From the NCBI RefSeq assembly GCF_014839805.1, contig NC_051131.1:8482913-8546912 (forward strand): a DNA stretch of 64,000 nt, given 5' to 3'. The notes under the pieces were generated by a model. It searched no databases and was not told the origin of the DNA. It was given only the letters and a program-made list of their open reading frames with translations. Each line of letters begins with the position of its first letter. Position 1 is the stretch's first letter. A program made the position numbers and the translations under genes. The DNA comes from Manduca sexta. Its lineage: Eukaryota; Arthropoda; Insecta; Lepidoptera; Sphingidae. Shown here in pieces: positions 50,442 through 62,620 of this stretch.

Positions 50442-51160
50442 CAGGGATGTTATGGATATGAAATTTCGGATCTGGTTACGGATATGGATATAGGAATAAA
50501 ATTATTTCGGTTTCGGATACGGTTACGGATATGTAATTATTTCGGATTATCCGTTAGTTTCGGATAATTTCGGTTGCGGATAATAGATTAAAGTAAAATA
50601 ATAATAGTATGTAATACTGTAGAGCGTCGATTACTAACTATCGTTCGTCGTCGTCGTCGATTACTAATTATAATCGATGAACAAATTGGGGGACATGGGT
50701 ATTCGGAAAACCACTGTGTTTTGATTTGAGATAAAGTTTCAGTGAAGTAGTGCCACCTCCTCCCCATAAAAAGTTGTTATCACACTGTTTACATTTTGCA
50801 AAATTTAAATTAACTAGATCAAAACGCGTCCAAATTAAACACGACTTTGGTGTGGACGTATTTTGTCCTTATAAATCAATTTAGTTACGTAACACAACAT
50901 TTTTTCTTGGCATTATTAAATTAAGTACCTACTCATAAATAAAAAATGAATATTTATGAATGAGGTTATGCTATGACCAAAAATAACTAACTATGCAAGA
51001 TTCACGTGGCGTGCGAGCGGTGAAACAAAAATCTGTCGTAACATATTATCCGTAACTTATCCAAATTTTTTGTAACGGGTGCGGTTACGGTTACTGATAT
51101 ATTTTTATTTCGGATATCCGATAGTTTCGGTTACGGTTACAGAACTCCATAACATCCCTG
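50442..51160. mobile_element. hAT-like non-autonomous DNA transposon
   Basis: 719 bp with perfect 15-bp terminal inverted repeats, CAGGGATGTTATGGA and its complement, flanked by a perfect 8-bp target duplication CTTCGGTC (50434-50441 and 51161-51168). CAG...CTG ends with 8-bp duplications are typical of the hAT superfamily. Subterminal regions on both sides carry many copies of GGTTACGGATA / TTTCGGATA-type motifs, plausible transposase-binding arrays. The interior has a short GTC repeat near 50648-50659 and no transposase frame, so mobilisation would need a partner elsewhere. Confidence 0.85.
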
Positions 51161-51168
51161 CTTCGGTC
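51161..51168. repeat. Target-site duplication CTTCGGTC (right)
   Basis: Exact partner of 50434-50441. Confidence 0.85.
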
Positions 51169-51401
51169 ACACTGCATTAGTGGATATTTTTAAGTAGTTG
51201 TTATAAAAAGTACCACAAGATTTTACTTACGGCTCGCCCGCCCGCATCCCAATTCTTTTTAAGTAAAAAGATACTACTGTGCACTTTTTCGGAATAAATA
51301 AATAGGATAGCACTTAAAGTAGGTAAGGAGTGGGTAATTTTTTTTTTGTCGTCCACAAAAAAAAATACCGCTGTAAAAATATTCTGCTTAACATGCAATT
51401 A

Positions 51402-51565
51402 TCTATACTTATAATAAATCTGTAGAGGGGTCAATTCTGTACATGAAATATATTTCCAAAATAATCTATCTTCTATCTATCTATCTTCTATATCTTCTAT
51501 CTTCTATACTTATAATAAATCTGTAGAGAGGTCAATTCTGTACATGAAGTATATTTCCAAAATAA
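51402..51565 (+). repeat. Duplicated Helitron 5' end with TATCTTC-type microsatellite between
   Basis: 51402-51464 and 51503-51565 are the same 63-bp 5' terminus with two mismatches, separated by a TCTATCTTC-type microsatellite. Confidence 0.75.
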
Positions 51566-52352
51566 CTATCATGGGGTGATTGGGGATCGATACTGATGCC
51601 AAAAATGCAATTAGTAAAATTTTTGTCTGTCTGTCTGTCTGTCTGTATAACCGTTATAGAAACAAAAACTACTCGACGGATTTTAACGAAACTTGGTACA
51701 ATAATTTGTCATACTCCTGTGCTGGTTATAGTATACTTTTCATCACGCTACAATTAATAGGAGCAGAGCAGTAAAGGGAAATGTTGGGAAAACGGGAGAA
51801 GTTACTCCATATTTTTAAGCTTCCGTCGCGTGTGCAACCTTAATGGTTAAAGCTACACAGAAATCATGTATGACGGATATGTTCTCCTTAATATTATGTA
51901 AAATATATCCCACGACAGCATATGTCTATCTTTTATGTTTGACTCACAATAACACGTGTAATTCCCGATAGCTTAGCAGTTCGAAGCTTTCTCATTATAT
52001 TTGTCTATTCTTACGTTTATAACACTCTCAGTCATCCCTAATTAAAAAAGTTAACATTATTAAATATTCCATAAAAAAAAATCATAGAAATTGGTATAGA
52101 AACACCAAAGTTATACATGAAATACGCTAATAATAGGCCATCATGCGTGAATACTGAATCATGCTATAAGGATTATTTTTGTATATACTTATATAAGATC
52201 GCGAACGCACAGGCAGGCGGCTTGCTTGGTACCTAGAGGCTAGCGAATCACCTAGGGAGTAGCTTCGTAAAACGAACATTCTCGAAAGTTCGCGACCGGC
52301 TCCATTTTTGAAGTCCGAAATCCACGCGGGCGAAGCTGCGAGCGGAAGCTAG
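51402..52352 (+). mobile_element. Lep1-like non-autonomous Helitron
   Basis: Begins TCTATACTTATAATAAATC after an A and ends GCGGGCGAAGCTGCGAGCGG, AAGCTAG before a T, which fits Helitron insertion between A and T with 5' TC and 3' CTAG. A short GC-rich stem precedes the 3' end. The interior has a TCTG repeat (about 51625-51646), AAAACTACTCGACGGATTTT and ATCACGCTACAATTAATAGG, AGCAGAGCAGTAA, all familiar in lepidopteran Lep1 elements from memory. The first 63 bp are duplicated. No Rep/helicase frame is present. Confidence 0.65.
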
Positions 52353-53910
52353 TTTATAATATTATATAAAATAACTGTATCAACTCTAAAAAAGACATTC
52401 ATTTATACTTTCTGTGCTCTCTGTGGAACTACGTCTTCAAAAAAATATCTGAAAGCCCTTTGCGTCTATTCTTTAAAAAGCTCCGTGCATTCTCGAAAGG
52501 CTTCATTTTGTAGTGGATTGGTAAGTGAGTACGTACTTATATTATTGGTATGAGAATATTAAAGATCTGTCTCCATTTTTATGTCGCCGCAAAAAAATCA
52601 TTTTGTATTTTTAACATAACACGCTTCTCTAACATTACTCCAAAATATTAAATTTTGATGAAAATTACATATAATCTCGAAAATTACTTCTCATAGGTAA
52701 GGGATTATGTAGTTCATAAGTATTAGAATAGCTTAAAGCTAATGGCTACTATAATATTTATATTATCTAGAATCTATTTATTATGTAACAAAATAAGTAA
52801 TGCGACATTACGTAAACTGCCTCATCTGTTTATAAACACTCAAAAACACTATGGAACTTCAATAATCGTTTTTACTGAAAATAAAACCCAGTCAACTAAA
52901 ACTAACCGCCCAACCTACAGTGAGCTGGGTAAAAAATAACAATTTACATTTAGTGGTCATTCTAAGACTAACAAAAGAAGCGCGCTAATGGTGAATCGTC
53001 CGCCACTAATTGCAGTTAATTGAGTGCGCAAATGAGGGACCGCGTACAATAGATAGTGCCAGGTAATTCCTCTCTATATCCAGTTACCTATGAATATTTA
53101 TCGCATAGTAAGAACCCAAGTAAATTTATCCCTTTTTATTTCTATCCACAATATAAATAAAAATGGATGTGGCTATTTTAAAATAGTATCGAGCTTTATT
53201 TATAAAGTTTAAGAATACTCTAATGAAACGATGAAAAATCATTTATAAATATCTAGACGGCACTTTGAAAATAAATCTTTTAATAATATCTTGATCATTT
53301 CTAGCTTTTTGTTGAGCAAATGCATGCATTCTAATATAGAAGTAGAGTCACAACTGTGTCGCGTCCGTAGTGTTAGTAACATAATTATATAAATCATAGT
53401 TTTTTTAATATTATATTGAACAAAAAGAAAGAATTGAAAAAGTAACACCATAATATCGTATTTCAAAACTACGAAGAGAGGCAATGCAATTTGGTAATTA
53501 TACCGATATAGTTAAATATACTTATATTACGATAAACCCGACCCGTTCGAAATTCTTCCAAAAGTATGGAAGGTTAAATATTATTTATATTAGCCCAAAA
53601 TAATCAAGTAATATTCCACTGAGATAAGTCAATTAAGATAATCAACGTTCCTATAACGAGTGTAGGAACATAGAAACTATTTTGATCCTTATTATTGAAT
53701 GAATTCAAAACAGTGATAATACTAACACTGGTGTGTTCAAAGTCAATTCACTTTCTTGAATGTTTACGAATCATGGTACTTAAAAAAATTGCTTGAATTC
53801 CCTTTGTTAGTTATTTCAATATAATCTTATCTACAGGTAGTGTTTGCAATGAATACCACAAAGAGATGGGGCACTGCTTGGTCCTCTTTTGTGGCCTTCT
53901 CTAATTATCT
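52353..53910. other. Non-coding stretch
   Basis: No exon could be supported. Frames at 52742-52939 and 53239-53484 are AT-driven. Confidence 0.35.
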
Positions 53911-54225
53911 TCAAAGTTGAACCGTCGTGGCTTCCAGAGATAACAGGTCATTCTTTACGATCAAACTAATATATTGTCTTGGTTGTTTTCTTCCATTTTG
54001 TTTGAACAAGTTCCTTTGTGCTGTACAACTTTCAAAAACAGTCGTATTTGCCGTACATAAATCAAACTCTTCATAATTTATTGTGACGCCTTGAATATTA
54101 CATTCAAGCTTGTGCATTTTGCACTCGCAAATACTTCTGAACGTAAGCCGATAACGAACGAATGGCAAGGTCGCGGCCTCAAATTTACTCGTAAGTTCCT
54201 TTATCGACCTTCCCATATCAAGCAA
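53911..54225 (-). CDS. Unrecognised 104-codon frame, possible exon
   Basis: The frame has balanced composition and several Cys (ICECKMHKLEC, DLCTAN, ESCTAQ), unlike the AT-driven frames around it. Just upstream in another frame, an ATG at about 54273 opens MRVACVLLLFPLEAS, which resembles a signal peptide. Joining the two would need a frameshift or a very short intron. An equally long frame exists on the plus strand at 54091-54405. No family recognised; both could be noise. Confidence 0.2.
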   Translation of the reverse strand: MLDMGRSIKELTSKFEAATLPFVRYRLTFRSICECKMHKLECNIQGVTINYEEFDLCTANTTVFESCTAQRNLFKQNGRKQPRQYISLIVKNDLLSLEATTVQL

Positions 54226-54405
54226 GGTGAGGCTTCAAGCGGAAATAATAGCAGCACACACGCAACCCTCATATTTAGAAATCTTACGTTTATTATGAAA
54301 TCAGGAAGCGATCGTGAAATACGCAATGTCTCGTTAACGATAATATCCATCATCATAATCGTGCTCGCGGGGAAGGCTTGTCAAACATTTCATGATATGA
54401 ATTAA

Positions 54406-56614
54406 TTTGGACTGACAACCGACGTTTATATTAGCATCATTCAAGATACGCACAAGTTTTTAGATTTGTAAATGAACGAGACAACTTAGTTACTAAGGCT
54501 TCATTTTATTAATTTTATGGTCGTACATTTTTGATGTGAAGCGTGGCTAATACAAAACCCGCCTCCTTACCGGGCTCATCATATTATATATAGATCTAGG
54601 TAGATATTAAATTCTAGTCACGCCAAAGCATCTTCGCAATGTTTACAGTAGAGCCTGATATATACCAATAGATTTTTCAAAGTTCGAACAGTTATTTGAT
54701 CCATTTTGCTTTAAACTAATGACTTTCCGAGATAAGAATCAATTACGTACAACATAAAATATAGATTTCGTGCCGAGATTTGACAAAACAAATATTTACT
54801 AATATTATTTTTATCTTTTAGTATTTATGTTTTATTATAATATTTATTTATGTGTATACGTAAAAACAAGTTGCTTAAGGTGTTTAATACAACTCATATA
54901 AATCTGTCGTAAAAGAAAGAAACCCTTACAGTTATGATTTATACCATACGACCATCCATCCGTGTTACGTTTTGGTCTTTCCGGCCCTCTGTGTTCATAA
55001 GAGTCAATACTTTACGAAATATATACGGCTAATATATTATATATTTATTTTATCTTTTATTGTTACGCTTACATACTTCGTGATAAGCTTAGGTAAGTTA
55101 TTCTAATTATCCTTAGCATGTTTGAAAAATATTCGACTTCAAATAGCCGCTTTAGATTCGTGTCAATGAAACGCTAAGTGCTATTTCTGCAATATACATG
55201 GCCTAGAAGTAATGTATAGAACTTCTTAACTTTCAGCTACAGCCGACGTGTCATGTTTATTTAAATTCAATTCTTCGGAGAAAAACATAAACTGATTTTA
55301 AATTGATATTTTTGTAGCATCAAAAAGGAACCCTACAATGCGGTCCCGTCACGCTCTGATTAATTTTTATATGGATGTTTATATTTGCACCCACGAAATT
55401 GAAGGCACGCTTTGTATTCGACGATTTCCAAACTTCTGCATTGTCTATAAACAACTTTTCTTTTACGTCGCTTTTGAAACACAATTTTTTTGATCTCTTG
55501 AAATGAAAGTTAAACAAATGTAAGCTCTATTTAATGTTTGACATTAATCTGAGTGTTCATTTAGAATATTCAATATCTCGAAATCTATCATACTTTCATT
55601 TTAAATATAAAAAGTTTAAAATTGTTGACTAGCACATCATTTTTTATTTAACTAAAAGACGTAATCATTAATTAATGATATTTCAGCGCTAAATTATATT
55701 AAGTCTTGATTCCTTCCTTAAACCTATGCCTTATTGAAATTAAACTGCGGAAACGAATCTACAGTAAGCAATCAACAAATTTTACATCTGCTTATTCTTA
55801 ATTGATTTACATTTAATCTCATGTTAGTCTTATGTATATAGCCTGTAAAAGACCAATGATTATAATGAAAAAATATTGTAATCTACTTTATTAATAACTA
55901 TGTTATAAACCACGTTCATATTTTAATACTAACAATAATATTCCCATTGAAAACCTCCTGTCATGAAGTTGGTCCAACATCAATCACTCATAGTTCGGTA
56001 GCTGCGATTGTTTTCATTTCTTTTCACCTAAATTACGCGCAGCCATAAATCTGATAAAATAACACCCACATAGAGTGGGTCCCGAGCCTCTTTCGTAACC
56101 GATAATTAGAAAACGAATGAACGTGCGTACATATTTTCCTCAAATAAGAGATTGCTCAGCAGTCGGCAGAGAAAAAATGCGATAATGCGATTCTCCATAA
56201 TGCTTACGTCATAATTGCCGCAGAACTGATATTAAAAAATACTTTCAGATTGCTAGCGAATTTAATAAAAGAAACCTGGCGAGCGTCGGCCTATATCAGT
56301 TAAATAATTTTATTTTAAATATAGATAATATATAACAGATTTTCAACCTAACTAAATCACACTGGTCTGATGATATGGGCAACGATTATACATAAACAGT
56401 AAGAATATCTGCCACCCAAACATACACATCATCATCTACATAATGTGCACAAAAATGTTAGCAAATTGTTGCTAGGCGACAATTATAGATATTAGACAAA
56501 GCGGTAGTACCTACTTAGAGGGATACAATACTAAAAACGTACGCTGTTAAATGAATGCAAGTAATTATAATTTAGAAAATAATTGATTTGGATCTATAAT
56601 GAAATTATCATGCT
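54406..56614. other. Non-coding AT-rich stretch
   Basis: Nothing supportable beyond low-complexity runs and AT-driven short frames such as 55320-55517. Confidence 0.35.
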
Positions 56615-56625
56615 AGTATTAATGT

Positions 56626-57385
56626 ACATGGACAACAATCAATTAATCTTCAAGGTGGACGGACGACCTGGCTAGGGTCACAGGAAGTCGCTGGACCCGC
56701 CCTGTGGAATGGGGGCGTTTGAAGAATTCCACCACGGTATCCCCTGCCTGTCGTAAGAGGCGACTAATAGGGGCCACGAAGGGGGTCGTCGGCGGGCAGC
56801 AGGGGGCTGTCCGCCCTAGTGCATTTTTGTGCATCCTTGCACATTTTTCGGTTGACCCCCGGGATGGACGGCAGTGTGTAGTTGGCCTCATGCTGCCGTA
56901 GACGCCGAGGGCGTCCTTCGGTGCGTGGGGGCTTCTGAGCCCCCCCCCCTCCCTCCTAGGAGACGGGCCGCAAGGCGGCACCGCGCAGGGGCGCCTGCGG
57001 ACGAATACTTAGACACTTCCGTCAGAGGAAGCCCGCAGTCGTCCCTAATGCGCCGAAGAGGGCCACCGCGGAGTTTTAGCTGGTAGGCCGTGCATAGGTT
57101 AGTTGTACTCGGGTTAGGGACTCGGCCCGGCGGTCGCCCGAAGGTCGTCATCAAATCCGGGCGGCTCAACGCCGGGCCGTAAGGCACGGTTACCCCAGCA
57201 TAACCGCTCAGTCGCCCCCCACGAAGGCTGGGCGGTAGTAATAAGGGACTTTCTCCGCGAAACCAAAAAAAAAAAAAAAGGAAGTCGCTGGATGCAGGCC
57301 GCTTCCAACAGATCGACGTGGATATCCTTGGGGGAGGCCTATGTTCAGCAGTGGACTTCCTGTGGCTGAGATGATGATGATGATG
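56626..57385 (+). mobile_element. RTE-type LINE 3' end, interrupted by a nested retroelement
   Basis: Skipping 56696-57292, the frame from 56653 encodes the standard end of lepidopteran RTE RT proteins: RWTDDLARVTGSRW, then MQAASNRSTW and LGEAYVQQWTSCG, stop at 57367-57369, followed by a GAT repeat tail. It is 5' truncated to about 40 codons. An 11-bp direct repeat, AGTATTAATGT, at 56615-56625 and 57386-57396 is a good candidate target duplication. The first 27 bases inside it are not RTE-like and may be filler. Confidence 0.7.
56696..57279 (+). mobile_element. GC-rich poly(A) retroelement nested in the RTE end
   Basis: 584 bp, very GC-rich against its surroundings, ending in 15 A (57265-57279) and flanked by the 13-bp duplication GGAAGTCGCTGGA (56683-56695 and 57280-57292). 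It contains CCTGCCTGTCGTAAGAGGCG, a block seen in insect retroelement sequences. No RT motif is present. It is either a truncated R1/jockey-type LINE or a non-autonomous retroposon. Open frames on both strands are side effects of GC content. Confidence 0.75.
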
Positions 57386-57396
57386 AGTATTAATGT

Positions 57397-60300
57397 TTAT
57401 GTTACATAGTGTCTTATTACATTACTTTATATGAATAAAATTATTTATGTATTTGTCATGTAAATTGTTTATATTATGATATTTATTTGCCACGCACATT
57501 TATACATCTTTTTGTTTAATTCAACGGCATGATATTGACGGAGTTCGTAGCGCTACGCTCGGCGTAGCAGTAAATTGTCAAAGCGTAGGCTCCATCAACC
57601 ACTGAACTTTGGGCCGCCGCTGTCAGTCATTACAGCGAAGTTGAGACCAACTTGAACTACTTTAGACAGCTGACAGCTCCGTAATGAGTTTGAACGTTAA
57701 AATGAAACGGTAACTTCTTTCGCCAATGTACACGATAAAAGATCTCTACGCGTGATACAATATTAATAGAACGCATAATAATGTTATTATTATCATTTTT
57801 CAACCCTCAATATCGCCTCAGTGGTCTAATGGCAGTATAATTACACTATAAGATGATGATAATTAATATCTGTCTGAGTTTACAAATACTGTGACAATGT
57901 TTGAATAAATGTTAGGTTGCGTACAGAGTTTTATAACTACCTATACTGAATGTATTTGTTTGCGTATAAAAATGTACATCTATAATGCCTTACTAAGATA
58001 AAAGTAGCTGGCAACTTTATTGTTGTCTTTATTATATCCAGCAAGATTTTGAAGCTAATGCCTAAGTAACAACGCCTATAGGTTCCTTCATATCAATAAC
58101 TGCCCTCATAAATAATCACCTGAGTATTAAGATATTAATTACGGAACGTGTCACGCGTTGATTGCCAATAACTCATACAAATAGAAGAGAAACCATTTCC
58201 TAATGGATTGGTTCGTGTTCTACATAAATTATGACACAGCAAAACCCACACAAGTTACAAAATATTGAATTCCGACTTCGCCTATAATGAAATTACAATC
58301 AAGAAAATTGGACCCCTGAAAATGAATTATACTTTTAAACAAAGAAATGAATGTTACAAAATATTACTTCTAAATTTATTATAGCTATGTATTTGATCAA
58401 ACAAATAGCTAATTAACGCTCCTTCTGATGTATTAAGTATATCGCCATATTCGAAAGAGAAGACTTAATTAAAATTTGATACAAATCTTTATCGCAGCGG
58501 CCTTTAGAAACGAGCCCTCTTTATTTTGCCCTTATCATACTATCTCCGATGGGAGAATGAATGTCTATTGAATTAATTTTATAAGACGAAATATTTTTGA
58601 CAATAGAATAAGATACTTATCCTATTAACATTTTTTCAGAATCCAACGTGACGCGAGAGAACTAATCCAGTAAACGTAAAGTAAGACTTGAAAACCAAAA
58701 AAAATATTTGTCGGCCATGGCCTAAATCGATATTATAGAATTTGATGGAAAGTACCTCCTAAGGCTACGAACTCATATTTTCTTATAATGACATTACAAT
58801 TGGTTATCACATCTTGCGATATGCAAACTACGGAGGAAAACGCGACACAAGCAGCGTTTGTATGAGGCTGTCAATGGCATACTCCCCTGCTGTCCCCCTC
58901 CCCCATACGACCTCCCCTCTTCCTGTTCGCATACCAGCATGTGACTTGTACACAGACTAGTGTGAATATTATTTCTAGATCTAATAACCATGTGACATGT
59001 CAGTGGGCGATTAGTATCGTCAAACAATGTTATGTAAATATTACATGAACATTAAAGTAATCCAAATATTAACAAAAATAAATTAAATTCTTTTAAAATA
59101 CGTACTATTTTTATTAGGAAAAGAATATCTAAATTTATTTAGTTATTTGTAATGCACAAGTTTAATGGATGAAGGTATTGGTGTTCTAAGAAATTATGTA
59201 TTATTTAAGACATGATTAATTCTTACCCTATCACCCTTATGTTTCCAGATTACGAATCAAATATGTTAATACCAATGGCATGACATTATCATACATTAAA
59301 CCATCTGGCTTTTGGCGGCAGTGTGACAAGATTAAGTCTTGATTAAATAAAATGTGTAAATTACTAAACCAACGATGGAAGTCGAGTAAAATATTCATTC
59401 GGACGTTGACTACGTACTTTTCATTGTTTAGGAATACCGTAGTAAATCATGCAGCCATAGCTATCCATTACTACGTCTGTCACTTTATCACAAGTTCAGG
59501 ACAATGACAAGCACATTGTTTAGAGAACACAAAAGTTTAATCCAAATACAAGGCATATCACACTGGATTTCGACAGATATACATATAACCAACCATACAT
59601 ATGTTTGTCCACTGATGAAGTTCAATATAAAATTCGATCAAAATCAATGCAGCACCTTAACCACCGCTAGCAGATGGACAGTCAAATAGGATTTTCTGTC
59701 ACATTTATGCCATTAGTATGGAAAGTGTGGCGGTGTGGATCGGCGATAAAGCCCTTTTAACGACGAACTCACTTCAATGCCTACGTGACAATGAATAATG
59801 TATGTATACTTTATATTCGATTAAAAAGACAATTAATAACTATAATGATTCAGTGGTACATATTCACAAAATTAACATAAACAAATATCTGCCTTACAAA
59901 TTCATACAAGTTTACAAAAACAAGACGTCGATCCCACACGTCTGGGATTTCTTGTTTATGTTTCTCCATAAGTATTAAGTGTATACTTTAGCGCGAAATT
60001 TTCAATTATAAGTTTGAAGGCTTTGCAGAAAATATGTATGTACCATAAAATAGAATATAAGTAAAATAAACACTCAGCCAAATTAATTTAGAATCTTCTT
60101 TAGAGAAATTGAAAATAAAAATTATAAATAGTAATTAGTAGATAGAAAGAATAAACACAGATTTACACACATAATCCCGACTCGGAGTAAGAAATAAGTA
60201 AATTTTTTTATTAACATTTTTTTACATACATTTACAATGGTAGTTTTGCAGCATAGTATATGGAAAAACATACTTATTACGCATAGGTATGATCACCATT

Positions 60301-61776
60301 CGATATCAATGTAAAGTCAGTTAATATCTGTGGGTCCGATGCCCAACAAACCCTACAAAATAATTCACATTTTTCAGGGGCGTTTAGTCTATATTGGTGG
60401 ATTATCAAAATATTTGGATAGTAAATTAGCATGCCCAACGTTAAACATACTCAAATTCATGAGATACTTGATCCATAACACCGCACGCATTTCAAATTCG
60501 GCCCCAGATTTCTACATCAAATATTGACATACCCAACATATCTCCGCCTTCGATACCTATTCTATATCACATAAGTAATAAGTATGCTAAAAGGGGCACC
60601 AGAAGGTGGTTATTTTACATATCGAAATGGACTAGCATGAGGTGCACCTATATTGACTTCCCGTCGACGTGTCACAAATGGCACGCTTTTAAATTAAGTT
60701 CTACTAAAGAGGCAGCAATGTTGGAATAATATTCTTATGTTAATTATTTTTTATTGACTTTGCTCGTAACTCTATCTGCCTGACTCACACATCACATGGA
60801 AAGTGTGGAGATGGTATTAAATGGTGGAGATGAGACGGCAATTTTTAGTCTCTGGATTTATACTTTCGTATTATTTATTTTTTTCATAAAAAATATTTCG
60901 TAATAAAAATTCACGTAACCGAACCTCTTGGGATCGACTACGGAACTTTGCGGTTCATAAGTGACGCTAAACATTTAGCTAAATTACTCCCAGCATAAAT
61001 TTAATAAATATATCCATCGATCATCCCATCCATCAGCCGATATCGGGCCGCTGCCACACATAGTTGTTTAGAATACCAGCCTTAGATCTTTTCCATTCCA
61101 TAATCGCCTACTTTCAGTACGGTGTTCAAGTAATTAACACCACATATAAGAAATCGGCCAACCCTATGCTTAAAGAACATGGTCTGTACTCATCAAATAT
61201 GCTCTAACCTAGCAAGCCTAATCCTCGCCAAGCCCGAAGCCACCTCAACCCAGCAATAAAATTATAATTATTACACATAACATTAGAAATACCTGTAAAA
61301 TTCTCTTTTTACCGTATTAAAAATTATATTCGCAATGAACACAGAATTAAATTTTAGACAATTTTTAAATACCAGAGGTAATAATAAAATAGTTGCAGTT
61401 TTCGTAGTATTGTAATGCTCTTTGAGATGCGATGTAACATATCTTCTCTTCTGCCAGGCTGTCTGCGCAGCCGAATATTTCCAGAAACGCCCAATGTCAT
61501 CAGCGAGAGTAGCAGCGTGTAACATAACTCTACTAACAAAACTAGCAAGCCGCAACTACCAACCACTGCATAGCAATGCGTTGTAGTTATCAACCTGAGA
61601 CATCAGATGTTAAGTCTCATATTGACCAGTAAATACAATAGCTACAAATTACAATGTCCTTCAGACGTAGTAGTTTCATAAGTTTATAAAAATATTACAC
61701 ATTAAAATAAAACTATTTTTTCTGCTTTTACCGCTTTTATTTTGTTCACATTATTTACAACGTATTATTTATATAA
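57397..61776. other. Non-coding stretch
   Basis: No exon could be supported. A hairpin CTACGCTCGGCGTAG lies near 57553, a lone tRNA-like A box (TGGTCTAATGG) near 57822, and a less AT-rich patch at 61020-61255 looks like an unassigned repeat. The minus frames at 61283-61593 are noted but not recognised. Confidence 0.35.
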
Positions 61777-61990
61777 TCCCCGACGGAAAAAGAGGGGGTT
61801 ATAAGTTTCAAATATAGTATGTGTCTGTCTGCGGCATCGTAGATCTCAAATGAATGGACCGATTTTGATGAGGATGATCATGATCTAGGTGGTTCTTAAA
61901 TATAATTTAGGAGTATCTATGCAGAAGTTTAAAGATCATCTCTTTTCCTTCTTTCAGTGATCCGCTTGATTTGCAATCTAGTATACCTGC
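61777..61990 (+). repeat. Lepidopteran interspersed repeat fragment
   Basis: Starts CCCCGACGGAAAAAGAGGGG, continues GTGTCTGTCTGCGGCATCGT and GAATGGACCGATTTTGATG, blocks often met in lepidopteran genomes. Class unknown to me; no termini could be defined. Confidence 0.45.
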
Positions 61991-62555
61991 TATTAAAAAT
62001 TATAAAATAAAATGTGTTTATTCTTTAAGTATATTATAAATATTTGGTAATATTTTAACCCTAATAACGCGTTATTTTTATATATTATGCAATATATTGT
62101 GTCGGGGTTTACGCGTTTGCATCGCATCTGTACAACTACTAAAGCGCGTCGGCATCGCGATTGCACCGATACAGTATCGTGGACGAAGGTGGACTGCCAG
62201 CAACAGCATTGCGACTCTATCGTGGCCGTTTTTCGATTGCATCGCTGCAAAAGGTTACCGTAGGCGACTTCCCTAAATGTAAACTATAACATGACCGTGT
62301 TCCAATGTAGCTTGGAGACAAATGTGAATTCCCAGCTCGGCTCTTACATATGAAACACCAGTTAGCGTCTATGACAGTATAAAGGCCCTTTTACGCTATC
62401 GTCATGTAGTAAGTGTGAAATGGTTTTCTGTATGCCAATTTTTATTGTATGTATAAACTGGATGAGATGCTTTACATGTTTGTTATGAACTGTCAAAATA
62501 GCGTGTGTGGTGCTCCATAGTAAATCAGGACTCTGGTATCTTTTTATAGTAAAAG
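61991..62555. other. Intergenic stretch downstream of IFT81
   Basis: A patch at 62100-62265 has several GCATCGC / GCGATGC motifs in both orientations, probably an old repeat. No gene seen. Confidence 0.35.
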
Positions 62556-62575
62556 TTTATTAGTGTTATAATGCT

Positions 62576-62581
62576 TTTATT
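62576..62581 (-). terminator. IFT81: AATAAA polyadenylation signal of IFT81
   Basis: AATAAA on the minus strand 40 bp after the stop codon, with another at 62556-62561. The close spacing supports 62621 as the true end of the gene. Confidence 0.6.
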
Positions 62582-62620
62582 ACATGCATAGTAGAACTAG
62601 AGTGCCATAATACGAAAGCT

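Noticed and set aside
51625..51650. TCTG tandem repeat considered as part of a CRISPR-like or satellite array
   Set aside because: It is the short simple repeat internal to the Lep1-like Helitron.
56643..57308. Frames of 64-112 codons on both strands in the GC-rich insert
   Set aside because: Stop codons are rare in GC-rich DNA; no conserved motif appears, and target duplications and poly(A) show a non-coding retroelement piece.
61283..61593. Overlapping minus-strand frames with a hydrophobic stretch (LLVLLVELCYTLLLSL)
   Set aside because: No splice signals, start context or family resemblance convincing enough to call a gene.
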